Shown here: in pieces, positions 35,656 through 47,854 of the stretch
How the letters are laid out: each line of letters opens with the position of its first letter
Position numbering within the stretch: position 1 is the stretch's first letter
Position numbers and translations under genes: made by a program
Source of the DNA: Combretum micranthum
Lineage: Eukaryota > Streptophyta > Magnoliopsida > Myrtales > Combretaceae
Direction: 5' to 3'
NCBI GenBank assembly: GCA_024138025.1
Contig: JAMXBD010000364.1
Span: 1,026,827 to 1,090,826 of the forward strand
DNA: 64,000 nucleotides
The notes under the pieces: model-generated
Database searches by the model: none
Seen by the model: the letters and a program-made list of their open reading frames with translations, nothing else
What the model was told of the DNA's origin: nothing

Positions 35656-38189
35656 TCATAAACTCTCTCAAGTTTTCACTAGTTTCTACTTCTTCTATAG
35701 GTAATAGTTTTAGCTTTCTAAAGTGTTCATTTACTTAGTATGAGCTTAGTGTGTATGTTTTAAACCATGAAGGTTAAATAAAGCAACAATAAGTTCATAC
35801 TTTATTTATTCATAAATCTAATCTCTTTTATGTTGCTTTCATATATATTCAACTAAATATATCTATGTAGCTATATATATCTTTTAGAGCATATAAGTTC
35901 ATTTGTTTTGTAATTTATTTATTACCTTGCAATTTTTACTTTCATGTTGTTTTAAGACTAGTCTTTCTAATCTTAGACTTTTCCTCATCAAGTCAAAACA
36001 TTTTCTTTTTCTTTTTGGGACTTTTTCTTAGTCCCGGATACCTTGATGAAGCAAAGTTGCAATACTTGATTTATTTCTTTACTAGCTTATTTCTTTAATT
36101 ATTATGTTTTCTTATGTTTTATTATTCATATTTATAATCATGCATGAACATATTGATTTTGTCTTAACAAGATAAAGAAGGAAAAGTTTTTTAAAATAGA
36201 AATTCTTCTTTAAAAATAAAATAGGAAGTAATTTTTCTTAAAAAAAACTTAGGAATTTTTTAACAAACTTTTCTAGAAATCTAGAGTAGTTCATAGGATT
36301 TTTGATACATACATGGAAAGAAATTCTTGAGTAAACAAAAGTTTTATTAAACTTTACTTTTTCATCAAATACTAGTTGACAAACACCAAAAGTTTCTTTT
36401 CATAAGAATGGAACGATCTTAAGAAACAAGGAAATTATTCTACAAATATAGTTGTTATTATTTTCAAAAAGTATTAGAAACTAAGCTTAGAAAATAAAAT
36501 CATTCTTGGAAATTTAAAAAGACTAAGGAAATGAAATTAAGTGAAAAATACTCATTTAAAATAACTTGAGGTATTCTCTAGCAAAAATAAAAGGAATTTT
36601 TCAAAAGTTTTACTTTTCCAAAACCTTTAGAAAACTTTACCATTACAAAAAAATTATAATTTGAGACAACTTCATTAGTTTCATACACTTGATATGAGTC
36701 AATATATATATATTATATACATTTCAAAGGTTTTACAAACTATTATAATATTATCTCTTTAATATGAGTTTTTGTTAAAAGAAAGAATACAAGTTTTGTG
36801 AAAATTCATGGTGAATCTTATCACCGCTATTTTGGAACTCAAATGACTTAATTTGATGAAAATAGCTTTAGAAATAGATATATTTTTTCGAGTAGGTAGA
36901 AAACGGTATATAACATGCGAAATTCCGAGTTAAAATGAGCAAGTTATGGCCATTTTAAGTTGGAATTTCCTCCAATCGATTTTACCGCGATTTTAAGATA
37001 GATTTAGAATTTTCAAAAATAGAAATTCTATGAAAGACTCATTTTGGGTATTTCACCTTGTTTAGGTGAAGAAGGAACCGAGATCACGTTCTCGAAAGAC
37101 TACTTCGATTAGGAGTAATCGACATGGAGTGAGTTAATCCTTTACTAGTTATATTTCCTTTTTTGTGCTTGTAATTAGTAGCACTAGAAAATAAGGAAAA
37201 GATAAATGAATAATTATTGTGTGATTTGGATTTATGATTGGTTGAATATAAGTTAAAAATATCAAAAGAGGAATTGATGAATAATTTATGATTTCTTGCA
37301 ATGATATGATGAATATTGGTTTGATCACCTTTAACTTGAACTTGACAATAATGGAATAACCTTATTGAAAAAGATTCATGCATATCATATTTGTGAATCA
37401 CATGTATTTCACTACTATTCTTTATGTGGGGAAACGAGGAGTTGTAGTGTTGGCTAGTAGGAGCCTGAAAGTCTATATGGACAAGTAGGAGCTGGAAAGT
37501 CTACTGGGCGAGTAGGAGCCAGTAAATCTGCAAATATTAATAGTCGTATGGGCTTGTAACCTCCTAACCCCTGACATAGAGGGCGTAAAATCCATGCTAC
37601 ACAAGGTTTTCGGTTAATCTTGTGTATTTTGTTTGCTCATGTGATTGATGCATTCTCATTTGATTGATGAAACACTTGTTTGAATTATGGAAATGTTTTT
37701 GTAGATGAGAGTTATCTCACTAAGCTAGATTTGCTTATACCCCTATAGCTTTTTATTACAGAATGACTACCTATGGTAGGCACCGAAGAGCCCCGTATGC
37801 CAGGTATGAGCCAAAGCTACTAGGAGTTTTTGGGAGAAGTTATATGTATTAAGTTTTGAACATAGACTTCTAAGAAAATCTCTATAGTAGGCTTATGTTA
37901 TGTATACCTTGTTAATGGTTTAGTTAAACAAGACTATTTAAGACGGGGGAATACCCGCAAGAAGTTGTAAGAGATTATTATCCAAATGAATATTCCATGT
38001 TTATTTATATAAGTTCTTGCATGCTTTTATTATCTACTTAAATGTAATACCCCTATGAGTCTTCTACTATCTTGGAAACATGCCTTGCATGTGATATCGA
38101 AGCTCCTGCATAACTAAGGTTATCATTCATTAGCTTTAATATTATATGCAGCGGACTACCACGTTTAGGGTACCCTCCGGAGCGTAGCA
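35656..38189 (+). mobile_element. 5' LTR of element 3, truncated at its start
   Basis: It matches 54010-56041 (the 3' LTR) almost throughout, including CTTCTATAGGTAATAGTTTT. It ends GGGTACCCTCCGGAGCGTAGCA, 8 bp before the PBS. It lacks the first 0.8 kb including the promoter, so this copy could not start transcription from its own LTR. The minus-strand frame 37084-37401 is unsupported. Confidence 0.85.
37451..37524. repeat. Tandem array of about 28 bp within LTR
   Basis: Three units with AGTAGGAGC...GAAAGTCTA, the reverse complement of the array at 18305-18383. Confidence 0.65.
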
Positions 38190-38197
38190 GTTTAAGT

Positions 38198-38209
38198 TGG
38201 TATCAGAGC
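38198..38209 (+). promoter_or_regulatory. Primer-binding site, element 3 (tRNA-iMet)
   Basis: TGGTATCAGAGC lies 8 bp after the LTR end, a perfect match to the standard plant initiator tRNA-Met PBS used by chromoviruses. Confidence 0.93.
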
Positions 38210-38330
38210 TAGGTTTTTAGATAAAAGTTAGTAGAAATAGACTTTAAAATAGATAGTAAGAAGCTAGAACTTGAGCTTAAGATCTGATCCTCTTCTTGTT
38301 CTATTGAATAGTTAACTTTCTCCAAAGTAA

Positions 38331-39390
38331 AGGAAAAATCCCGAAATTTCCTTAAGGACCCCAATGAGACTTTTGTGAACTACTACCTTAGGTTGAGAGT
38401 CCTATGTGAAGAATTTGCGTTAGTTGGAAGACCCTGAACCACCAGGGAGGCGTTTAAGTTGTGGAGGAATTGTTTGAAACATTCCTTATGGAGGAATTTG
38501 CCTGAAGAACTGAGATCCGATGCCCTAAGCAGACGAAGGTGGAGTGATGTGGAGGTGATCTACGTAGTAGAAAGGATGATGGTTTTTATGTATAGGGAGA
38601 CCATGCTGCAAGAAATGACCTTTATCTTAAAGGCTGAAGGAACCCAAAAGGACCCAGACTTTCGAACATGGAACAAGTTAGGACCCCTCTACTTCTATGC
38701 ACATGACGAGTTGGCAGACCACAGCGACTGGCTGAGAGCTGATACGGAAGAACATTTCTACTAGTATGCCGCCTATAGACATATCGTCCCAATGCCATCA
38801 GAATGTAGCATCCAACTAAACTCCATCGAAATGCAATTGGACAAAATTCCGGATAAGGATTTCATCATGGGAGATGCCTAGGAGAATGAGGGAAATGGAG
38901 AAACCGAAGGAGATCCCAAAGAAGACCCTGACGAGGACCCAGAACCTGAGGAAACTCCATCCACATCTCTTTGGAAAGATAGTCCCCTGATCCCCAGTTC
39001 GGTACCTCCTCGAAGGTTAAGCCAGGATGTTCCCATGGAGACTATTGCAAGAAACAACCCTATGATGATCTCTCACTCTAGGAAGAAGGAAGGAGAGATA
39101 ACCCGTGCTAGAGGAACGCTTTTGAACCAAGTGGATTTTTGAGAAGTAGGTCTCAAACCCCTACCATAGTAGTAGCACCAGAAGGAGGAAACCCAGAAGG
39201 AGAGGAAGCAACCAATGACACCACCTAAGGAGATAGGATTTCTAAGCAAGAAGAAGGATGTCCGTCTCAGGCTGAGGTCATCTCAAGATACAAAGGAAAG
39301 AGGATGACATTAAGCCAATATATGCGACAATTTGTCAAGAGGCAAAAGGGTTCCACTAGCCGAAGCATGAACTCGGTGCCGTCACCATGA
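38331..39390 (+). pseudogene. ORF0 upstream of gag, element 3
   Basis: A decayed ORF of roughly 350 codons lies between PBS and gag. Visible in order: FVNYYLRLRVL, LWRNLPEELRSDALSRRRW, a segment with VVERMMVFMYRETM, DFRTWNKLGPLYFYAHDEL, an acidic proline-rich middle (EDPDEDPEPEE), and a basic end KGKRMTLSQYMRQFVKRQK. At least five stops interrupt it. The longest surviving frame is 38459-38764. Homologous pieces occur in element 2 (10764-11040 and 1-572, minus strand), which supports it as a conserved part of this family. There are no zinc knuckles or protease/RT motifs. Function is unknown; I do not recognise the domain. Confidence 0.6.
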
Positions 39391-39745
39391 AGGAGGAAAG
39401 ATTAAGGAAGGAAGAAGAGAAGGAGTTAAGCACAACCCCGACGAGTCTAACAAGCCTTTTCCTAGGATTAGGATAGGCATATCCTTGTTTGTAATGTATG
39501 AATGTTTTTGTTTTTAATGATTATGTTTTAAGTATTTCTTATTTATAAGCACTTTCTTTTGCTGAGATTGGTTCTAACCTTCTCAAACTATGTAAGGGTT
39601 ATCACCCTCTTCTATTTTAGTAATGAAAAGTATCTTGTGTTTGATTTTTTTTATTTGATTGCCTTAAATATTTCCTATGCAAATTTCCGATATTTCCGAT
39701 CTTTTTCCCCCTTGAAAAGATTTAAGAAGTCTAAAACTAAGAATA
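39391..39745 (+). other. AT-rich spacer between ORF0 and gag
   Basis: Non-coding, T-rich stretch after ORF0 with GTATGAATGTTTTTG, resembling the spacer at 4665-5153 in element 1. The frame 39559-39750 is not supported. It looks like a 3'-UTR-like separator. Confidence 0.45.
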
Positions 39746-41102
39746 ATTAACAGACGAGGTAGAAGAGGTAGGAGACGTAAACGTCGTGCATCCAATAATG
39801 TTCTAGCTGAGCAAAAAAATCCACCAGCAGGCCGACCAATGGCACCACCAAATCAACAAGGTGATGTTTGAGCAGCTATCAACCAACTAGCCGGTCTGGT
39901 CAACAACTTTATGCAGCACACACAGAACATGCCACCACCAGCTGCCAATACACCTGAAGCAACAGTTAAGGCACCAGCACTACCAGAAGCTAAATCCCAA
40001 ACTGTTCCTTTACCAGCACCACCACCACCTTGACCTTATCGATGTTCCTTACTAGACTTCATCAAAAGTAATCGATACTTTGATGGGAGTTCGGAAAACT
40101 AGATGAAGTGGAGGACTGGTTAGCACAAATAGAAAGATCATTTGCTGCTTATGAAGTGCCCCATCACCTTCGCTTGGACTATGGCACTTATATGTTGAGA
40201 TTCAACACTACGGTGTAGTGGGAATTGAAAAGTAGAGAGTTGCTACCACCGTGACCTGGGCAACCTTCAGAAGAGAGTTCTTGGAGAATTATTTTCCTGG
40301 AAGTTTGAGAGTATAGTACAGTGGAGAATTCCTTCACATATCCCAAAAAGGAAGGACGATAGAACAATACGAGACTGAGTTCAATTGTCTACTCTAGTAT
40401 GCACCGGAATCCTTTAGACATAGTAAAGAGTTAAAAAGACAAGTCTTCCTAAGTGGCCTAGACGAGGACTTGAGGATGCGTATGGAGGAATTGGATTTAA
40501 GGACCCTCCGTGAATTGGTTGAAAGGGCTCGCATTATAGAAGGAGCCAAGAAGAGAAAAAGTAAAGTACCCGAGAAGAGAACCTTTGTGTTCGGTAAGAG
40601 GACTCAAGATAGTTACGGTCCCAGTTTTCAAAACAAGAAGTTTAGACCCTTTAACAGCTACAAAGGAAGTGCTAGTGGCAATAGGGAGGCATTGAAGGTT
40701 AAAGTATCATACTGGAAATGTAAAGAAGAGCATTCCCCGAAGAGATGCCCCTTGCTTCAACACAAATGCTATTTTTGTGGAGACCCTAGCCACAAGATTA
40801 GTGATTGCCCGAAGAAGGCTTCCACCATCTGCTTTGTGTGCAAGCAAACTGGGTACTTTGCCAATGAATGCCCACAAAGGAAGAATGTCCCAACTAGACC
40901 GCTTGGTATAATAGGAGGAGCTGCATTGACAAAGAGTGGAAGTGGAGGAAGCAACTCGAGCCGTTCTGGAGCAGTTGTCCATGAAATGAGGATTTACAAC
41001 TTGAAAGGGCAGTGGGTGTGTGAAGAATTAGACGATGAAGGAGCTGAGATAGCAACCTTGGATGGAGATTGTCGCCCCGAATTTGGACTGGTGACAGGTT
41101 AG
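39746..41102 (+). pseudogene. gag: Ty3/gypsy gag (element 3), broken
   Basis: This would be the capsid/nucleocapsid polyprotein. It has an arginine-rich start (RRGRRGRRRKRR), a proline/alanine linker (to about 40030), and a gag core with YFDGSSE, DWLAQIERSF, YGTYMLRFN, FLENYFPGSLRV and GRTIEQYETEF. An open part follows from 40470 with ELVERARIIEGAKKRK and three zinc knuckles. Knuckle 1 has lost its first Cys (YWKCKEEHSPKRC), knuckle 2 is intact (CYFCGDPSHKISDC), and knuckle 3 has Tyr for His (CFVCKQTGYFANEC). Several stops and frameshifts lie before 40470. The minus-strand frames 40707-40982, 40769-40954 and 40894-41148 are shadows. Confidence 0.9.
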
Positions 41103-41251
41103 GATCAGAAAACTCCTTTACCTTTATGTTGCAAATATTAAGTACCATGCATTCAATTCTTAACCTAGAACATAAGGTTCTATGCTAGCAGATAGCTTAA
41201 GTATACAAGTTTCGTAATTAGTATAAAATTCGAGTGCAGGTTACATATGCA

Positions 41252-41602
41252 TAGCTAGCCAAACCGCCTATGCTTTGTTTGATACCAGAGCTACGCATTC
41301 CTTTATTACCATTAGTCTAGCTAAACAAACTAGCTTACCCATAGATACGTTACCGGTTTTCGAGTTAAAACCTCCACCGAAATCATTATGACAACTAAGG
41401 AAATGCTTAAGGATTGTCCCATGGAGATACAAGGATATTACACTAAGTGTGACCTGATAATATTGGAAATGAGCAAATATGAAGTGATCTTAGGAATGAG
41501 TTGGTTGACATCTATTAAAGCTTTAGTAGACTGTAGACACAAAGAAGTGAAGTTTAAGAATCAAGATGGGTGTGAAATAGTATTCAAGGAGAATCCACAG
41601 TG
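41252..41602 (+). pseudogene. Retroviral-type aspartic protease (element 3)
   Basis: The protease would process the gag-pol polyprotein. The active-site region reads ALFDTRATHSFI, where active gypsy proteases have D-T-G or D-S-G. The catalytic-loop glycine is replaced by arginine. A frameshift near 41370 moves the reading to the frame at 41388-41603, which contains CDLIILEMSKYEVILGMSWL, the second conserved region (ILGMDWL in relatives). About 150 bp between gag and this domain is decayed. Confidence 0.85.
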
Positions 41603-42540
41603 AAGTTGAACTCATTGGAGTTATTGATGGATGATGAAGAGATCAGCTTGAGTAACGTAGATATAGAGGAGAAAGAAGAAGAGAAACCTGAGTTGGAATC
41701 CATACCCGTGGTTAAGGAATTTCTAGATGTATTTCCTAACTGATTACCTGGATTATCACCCAAGAGGGAAATTGATTTCGAAATCGACCTATTGGTAAAC
41801 ACGGAGCCAATATCAAAGATACCCTACCGGATGGCACCAGTAGAGCTAAAGGAGCTGAAGACTCAGTTGCAAGACTTGCTAGACGAAGGTTTCATTCAAC
41901 CAAGTGTATCACCCTGGGGAGCACCAGTTCTGGTCGTGAAAAAGAAGGATGGTTCTATGCGCTTGTGCATCGATTATTGGGAGCTCAATAAAGTCACCAT
42001 CAAGAATAAGTATCCACTCCTAAGGATAGATGATCTTTTTGACCAGCTTCAAGGAGCTAGTGTCTTTTCAAGAATTGATCTACGGTCAGGATATCATCAA
42101 TTGATGATTAAGCTAGAGGATGTACCCAAGACGGCTTTTTGAACTCGCTACGGATATTACGAGTTTCTGGTAATGCCTTTCGGTTTAACAAATGTACCAG
42201 CAGCTTTTATGGATCTCATGAACCGAGTATACAAACCTCTGCTGAATAAATGTGTGATAGTTTTGATAGACGATATTTTGATCTACTCCAAGACACGAGA
42301 GCAACATGAAGAACACTTAAGAATGGCATTACAGACGTTGCGTGAGCAGAAGTTGTATGCCAAGCTGCCTAAGTATGATTTCTGGTTGGATAGGATATCT
42401 TTCCTAAGACATATCATATCTGGAGAGGGTATATCGGTAGACCCTGAGAAGATCAAGGCAATGATAGATTGGAAACAACCTAAGATTATTACTGAAGTGA
42501 GAAGTTTTCTCGGATTGGCTGGATATTAGAGGAAGTTTCT
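41603..42540 (+). pseudogene. pol: Reverse transcriptase (element 3)
   Basis: Motifs in order: [103 protein letters not shown], the catalytic box [10 protein letters not shown] (usually FIDD or YVDD), and RSFLGLAGY. Two catalytic aspartates remain. Stops are a TGA at 42140-42142 where relatives have Arg, a TAG at 42527-42529, and one near 41740. The RT itself is nearly complete. Family: chromovirus-type Ty3/gypsy. Confidence 0.93.
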
Positions 42541-43197
42541 AAAGAATTTTTCTACCATAGCCAAACCCCTAACACAGTTAACTCAGAGGATGAAAAGTTC
42601 ATTTGGACAGATAAGAGAGAACAAGATTTCCAGGAATTAAAGAAAAGGCTTGTCTCCGCCCCAATTTTGGTTCCACCAGACCTCGAGAAACCTTATACGG
42701 TATATAGTGAAGCCTCTAGAAATGGTCTCGGGTGCGTGTTGATGCAAGATGGAAAGGTAATTGCTTATGCCTCGCAACAACTTGGGCATCATGAGCAAAA
42801 TTACCCCACCCATGATCTAGAGTTAGCCGCCGTTGTGTTTTCGCTTAAATTATGGAGACATTACCTATATGGGTAAAGATGCAAGATCTACATCGATCAT
42901 AAGAGTCTCAAGTATCTATTCACACAAAAGGAGTTGAATATGCGACAACGGAGATGGTTGGAACTCATCAAAGATTATGACCTTGGAATAAACTACTGCA
43001 CAAGAAGAGTAAACACTGTCGCAGATGCCCTAAGTAGGAAGAATCATGGAGAAGTAGCTACCTTGCTCATTGATAAGAAAGAGCTAATAAAGGAATTTGA
43101 AAAGATGAGTATCGAATTCATAGGGCAAAGTGTGGAAGTAGAAATCTCCAGCCTAGTCATGGAACCCACCTTAATAGAAAGAATCAAGGAAGCCTAA
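42541..43197 (+). pseudogene. pol: RNase H and connection (element 3)
   Basis: This degrades the RNA strand of the RNA-DNA hybrid. It has PLTQLTQ, then after a frameshift near 42590, [76 protein letters not shown], a TAA at 42874, and ADALSRK. The first catalytic residue, usually D in a YCDAS context, is E here (YSEAS). A TAA at 43195 closes the last frame. Confidence 0.9.
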
Positions 43198-43416
43198 TGG
43201 TATGACGAGGTGATTTAGAAGATTAAAGGAGAGGTACAAGAAGGAAAATATACAGATTTCATGATAGATGAAGATGAGGTTGTGAGAATGAAAGGGAGAT
43301 TATGTGTTCCAGATGATGATGATATGAGGAAGGAAGTCATGAATGAAGCACACCATTCAGGATATACCATGCATCTAGGAGGAACTAAGATGTATCAAGA
43401 TTTGAAGAGCCACTAT
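43198..43416 (+). pseudogene. pol: Integrase N-terminus (zinc-binding), interrupted
   Basis: The HHCC zinc-binding half begins here: GRLCVPDDDD, EAHHSGYTMHLGGTKMYQDL. The reading stops at 43416, inside codon context SHY, where a solo LTR is inserted. The two Cys of the HHCC motif lie on the far side (47170-47210). A TAG near 43216 is an additional lesion. Confidence 0.9.
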
Positions 43417-46400
43417 TGTAAGCCCTTGGTTTTTAGAAGTAATCCTAAGCCTTAACCCTAAGCTGGGAAGTCAACCGGAAACCTTAAGTCAATGGATCTC
43501 AAGTTTAACCCTACAGTTTAGATCCGAAAATTCCATATTCGTAAATTGAGAAGTCAAAAATTTAGTAAAGTGTGTAGAATAATCCGTAATAATATTTGAT
43601 TTCTTAAAAATATCAGATTGGTTTATTTTTGGCTTATTTGGAACCCAATTGAATATTGTTTTTGGAAAGCATGTCCCGGGGCTTGGAAAATTAAAAATAT
43701 CTTTAATATTTTTAGACTCGTATTTTCATAAGGATTTCAAAAATATCGAGTTCATAATTTTTCGAAATCTAAAAATATTAGTTATAACTTATATAAGCAT
43801 ATTTTAACTGTACCGGTAACATATTTGTTGAAATACTAAAATAATTCAATTAATTATTTAATTTTATTTATGAAAATTCTGCCACTTATTTAAAAATATT
43901 TTTCATAATTTTATTATATATTTTCATAATAAAAAGCACTTTTTCAACCCATACTTCAAGTACACTTCAATTGTCACTTCTACACATTATTCAAGCTTTC
44001 TTTCACTCATTCTACACTCCATTTTCAATGTATGGCAGCTGACCATACTCTTCAAAACAACCACCTTTCCTTATTTATTTTTATTTATTTAATGAATTAA
44101 AGCCTCATTTAGTTACCACATTAAGTACAACAAGTTACACTTCCAAAAAAATTAAGTTACAAATTGTCTACTCTCTCTTTCCTCTTTGCATTTCACGTGA
44201 ACCCCTCCCCATTTCTGCCCTTGTTTTATTTTTTTCTTTTCCCATTTATTTCACACTCATTTAATACACTCCTCTCTCTATTAAATTCATTTCATTTACA
44301 CACTTTCTCTCTTTGCAAACCCTACCTCTTTTCCTCTCTTTATTCCTCTCTTTCCCTTGTTCTTGCACAAGAATACAAGCTGCCCCCATTTCCGTTTATT
44401 GCTTCCACACTCTATTCTTGAAGATCTTTGAGTAAATCTTTCTTCTTAAGCTTCCATAGACACTATAGGTTGATTATATGGAGATTTCATGCATCAAAGG
44501 ACTCTCCATAATGCCTAAAGGCTAGAGATGATGATGCCAAAACTTTGAAACACTCCTCTTGTTGATGATCTATAATAATATTGCTATATTTGTTGTCTTT
44601 AAGACTTTATTATCTTCATATTTTTATTATACTTGTAGATCTAATTTTTATGAAGCTTTGGTTATGTTTATGTTTAGATCTATAGGTTTAGAGCTTACTA
44701 CCATGTATTTCTTTTATATTCATGTTCATATTATGTGTAGATCTTAGATTTCAACTTGAATAAAAATAGTGAAATTCGTATCTTGACAAAACCTATATTT
44801 AAAAACCCTCTTTCAAGTCTTAACATGGGAGTTTTAGTTGAGAAAATGAAGGTTTAATGAATGTATATCATTAAGACTTCTCTTTACAAGAATCAAAGGT
44901 GATTTTCAAAATTAAAATATCATTTTCGGATTTTGGCCAAAACATGGTTTAAAAACATGTTTTACAACTCAAAAAATAAAGATTTTATTTAAGAAATGGA
45001 AGGCTCTTAAGATAGGATATGTAAAGGATGATTTTTCATGAGTCTTGATGGATTTTATTAAGAGATATGTTCAAAAACAATTTTTGAAAATTCGGATCTA
45101 AGCCAAGACCCATTTTTAAAACCTATTATCTAACCCCAAAATGAAGATTTAGACAAAAATATAAATAGCTCTTGGTATAGATATTCTAAGGATTGGGTTT
45201 TCATAAGTTTAGATGAGTTTTCCCAAAAGATATTTCTAAAATAAAGAGTTTTGTGAAAGACAAGTCTAGGTCTTATTTTCATTCTAAAACTCAAGAAGTA
45301 CATTCGGATATTGGAAGAGATGAATTTTGAAAACCTTATTTTAAACTTCAAAACAAGAGTTTTATGTGGAAAATGGAATGCTTTGATAATAGGTGACATA
45401 ATAAAATTATTTTCATTGAGTCATGTTAGTTTTAGCAAACGATTTTTCTCAAAACAAGAAAATGAGTTTCAACTCAAAATTTCGATTTTTACAAATGTAG
45501 ATTCTTAGAATTTTCATTTGGATGATATCTTGATGATCATATAAGTATTTAATTCTTTATCGTTGGCTAGAAGTTCTCTTTAAAAGTGTAGAATCAATAT
45601 AAGATGATCTAAAAAGATTAAATGGAACAAAAGTAGCAATTTTCAATAATAACTCAAAACTGGAATTTTCGTAACCCTTCTATACAGTGGTTTTTTGACC
45701 CTCAAACGACCTTGTAAGTTTGATTTAACTTAGGGAATGGACAGATGTTTCGAAGTAGATAGAAATCGATATATAATATGTGCAATTCCGAGTTAAATTG
45801 AGTTAGATACGACCATTTTAAGTTAGGACTTCATCTTAGACGAAAATTGACGAACTTAGTAAATAGAATTGTTAAGTTTATTAGAATTTTATGAGAAATA
45901 CTCATTGAGGGTATTCCTTGTACTTAGGTGATTTGGAGGACGGATTTCCACTCCCCGAGGACTACTACGACCGGTGGATTTCTCTCCATGGCCGAGTAAG
46001 TTCATTTCTTACATAATTGTGCTCATGTATGTGCTTGTAATCGTAGTGCCATTAGAATTAGGAAAAGATAAAACTATGATGAGTTGTAATTTAATCTTGG
46101 TTGAATGAATAATATGTATATCGAGACGAGACTTGTTGTAAATATCATTGTGCCAGCTAGTATAGACTTGGATTGTCTGAAATTTTCGATGATCACATTT
46201 AATCTACATAATTAACATGCCATGATTATATGAATAAATTATACATGCATATCACGTAGTGAGTCACATTACATTAGCTAATATACCTTTGGTGGGACAA
46301 AAGTATATTAGTAGAAGGCGAGGGGGCCTATGTTAACATTAAGGATGTGAGATCGCTTAAGTTAACGGATATGGAGTAGGCACATAAAACTACAACAATA

Positions 46401-47135
46401 AAACAACAAAGGTTATATAACTAAGAAAAAGAGATCAGGATGATGGTTGCATGACTTATGGACCACCCCACTCAAAATTGGAATTTATGGTTGCATGTCT
46501 TATGGACTATCCTAACTCCAAATGGAGGGCGTAAATCCATTCACATATGGCTCCTGGAAAGTCATATGCTTGTATGATCATTTGCTCGTGCATTTCATAT
46601 GGCTGCTAATAACTTATCTGTTATATACTGTTGTTGAGTATTAAATATTTGGGAATGAATCTCACTAAGCCTGTTAGCTTACACCCCGATAGTTTCGTTG
46701 TGTTGTTCCCATTTTTTTTTATTGTTCCGAGAGAACACTTTTCACAAGATTATCTTTTGGATGAAGGAGCTTTTGAAGACGCCGGGACCTAGCTAGAGGC
46801 ATGGACTTCCAGGAAAATCTCTTTAACATAAACTCTAACGTTTGCAATGTGGATTTAGAATGGACAGACTTCCTTTATTTATTTTTTTTTTTGGCAGGGG
46901 TATGCCCCTTTGATTTTTATAAAGATTTAACTTATTTATCTTGTTATGATTTCTATTCTTAATGCTTGTATATGCCTTCTTAAGACTATTCGATTCAAAG
47001 TGTGATCTTGAAAATTATGCAAGTACACCTTACACCCGATATGTAAACTTATGGGATGACTAAGGATGTCATACTTAAGTTTAAATATTGAGTGTGGTGG
47101 ACTGTCGCGTTTTGGGTACCCTTTGGGGCGTGACA
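43417..47135 (+). mobile_element. Solo giant LTR in integrase, TSD ACTAT
   Basis: It begins TGTAAGCCCTTGG and ends GGGTACCCTTTGGGGCGTGACA, 3719 bp long, with no internal region. The exact 5-bp duplication ACTAT is at 43412-43416 and 47136-47140. Taking out the insert and one duplication keeps the integrase in frame. It is the same subfamily as 48596-53436 and 59834-63031. Frames 44164-44421, 44559-44747, 45130-45508 and 46936-47136 are not genes. Confidence 0.95.
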
Positions 47136-47140
47136 ACTAT

Positions 47141-47854
47141 TGGTGGAACTGTAAGAAGAGACACGTGGCCGATTTTGGGATGAAGTGTCCCACATGTCAA
47201 CAAGTGAAGATGGAACACCAAAGACAAGGAGGACTTTTGAAACCTCTACCGATACCCGAATGGAAATGGGATCAAACCATGATGGATTTTGTGTGTGGAC
47301 TACCAAGAACATCTACAAGATATGATGCCATTTGGGTCATAGTCGACCGATTGGCAAAGACAGCACACTTCCTTCCAATCAACATGACGTACTCCATGGA
47401 TAAGTTGGCAAGAATATACATAAGAGAGATAGTGCGCTTGCATGGAGTACCCACTGGAATAGTCTCCGACCGAGACCCAAGGTTTATGTCTAAATTTTGG
47501 ACAAGCTTACAAAAATGTATGGGGATAAAGCTACACTTAAGTACTGCATATCACCCTCAAACAGATGGTCAATCAGAGAGGACAATACAAACTTTGGAAG
47601 ATATGTTGCAAGCTTATGTAATGGAGTTCAAGGGTAGTTGGGACGCACACCTACCATTAATGGAGTTTGCCTACAACAACAGCTACCACTCCACAATCCA
47701 AATGCCATCTTATGAAGCGTTGTATGGAAGGCGGTGTCAATCACCATTATTCTGGGACGAAGTAGAAAAGTTGAGCATTGGACCTGACTTGGTACAAGAC
47801 GCGGTTGACAAGGTACGGGTCATTCAACACAAGATAAAGGAAGCACAAGATTGA
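47141..47854 (+). pseudogene. pol: Integrase core (element 3)
   Basis: This continues the zinc finger (CPTCQQVK) into the DDE core. It contains PLPIPEWKWDQTMMDFVCGLP with the first Asp, VDRLAKTAHFLPI, IVSDRDPRFMSKFW with the second Asp, and AYHPQTDGQSERTIQTLEDML with the Glu. Then come FAYNNSYHSTIQMPSYEALYGRRC and VRVIQHKIKEAQD, then a TGA. The core is one continuous frame with all three catalytic residues. It is the best-preserved part of the element. Minus-strand frames 47049-47312, 47272-47454 and 47747-47980 are shadows. Confidence 0.94.

Noticed and set aside
40707..41148. Minus-strand ORFs of 61-91 codons
   Set aside because: They lie exactly antisense to the gag zinc-knuckle region and have no motifs of their own.
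44164..44421. 85-codon ORF with leader-like hydrophobic composition
   Set aside because: It is the pyrimidine-rich leader of a solo LTR; similar frames arise in 61994-62266 for the same reason.
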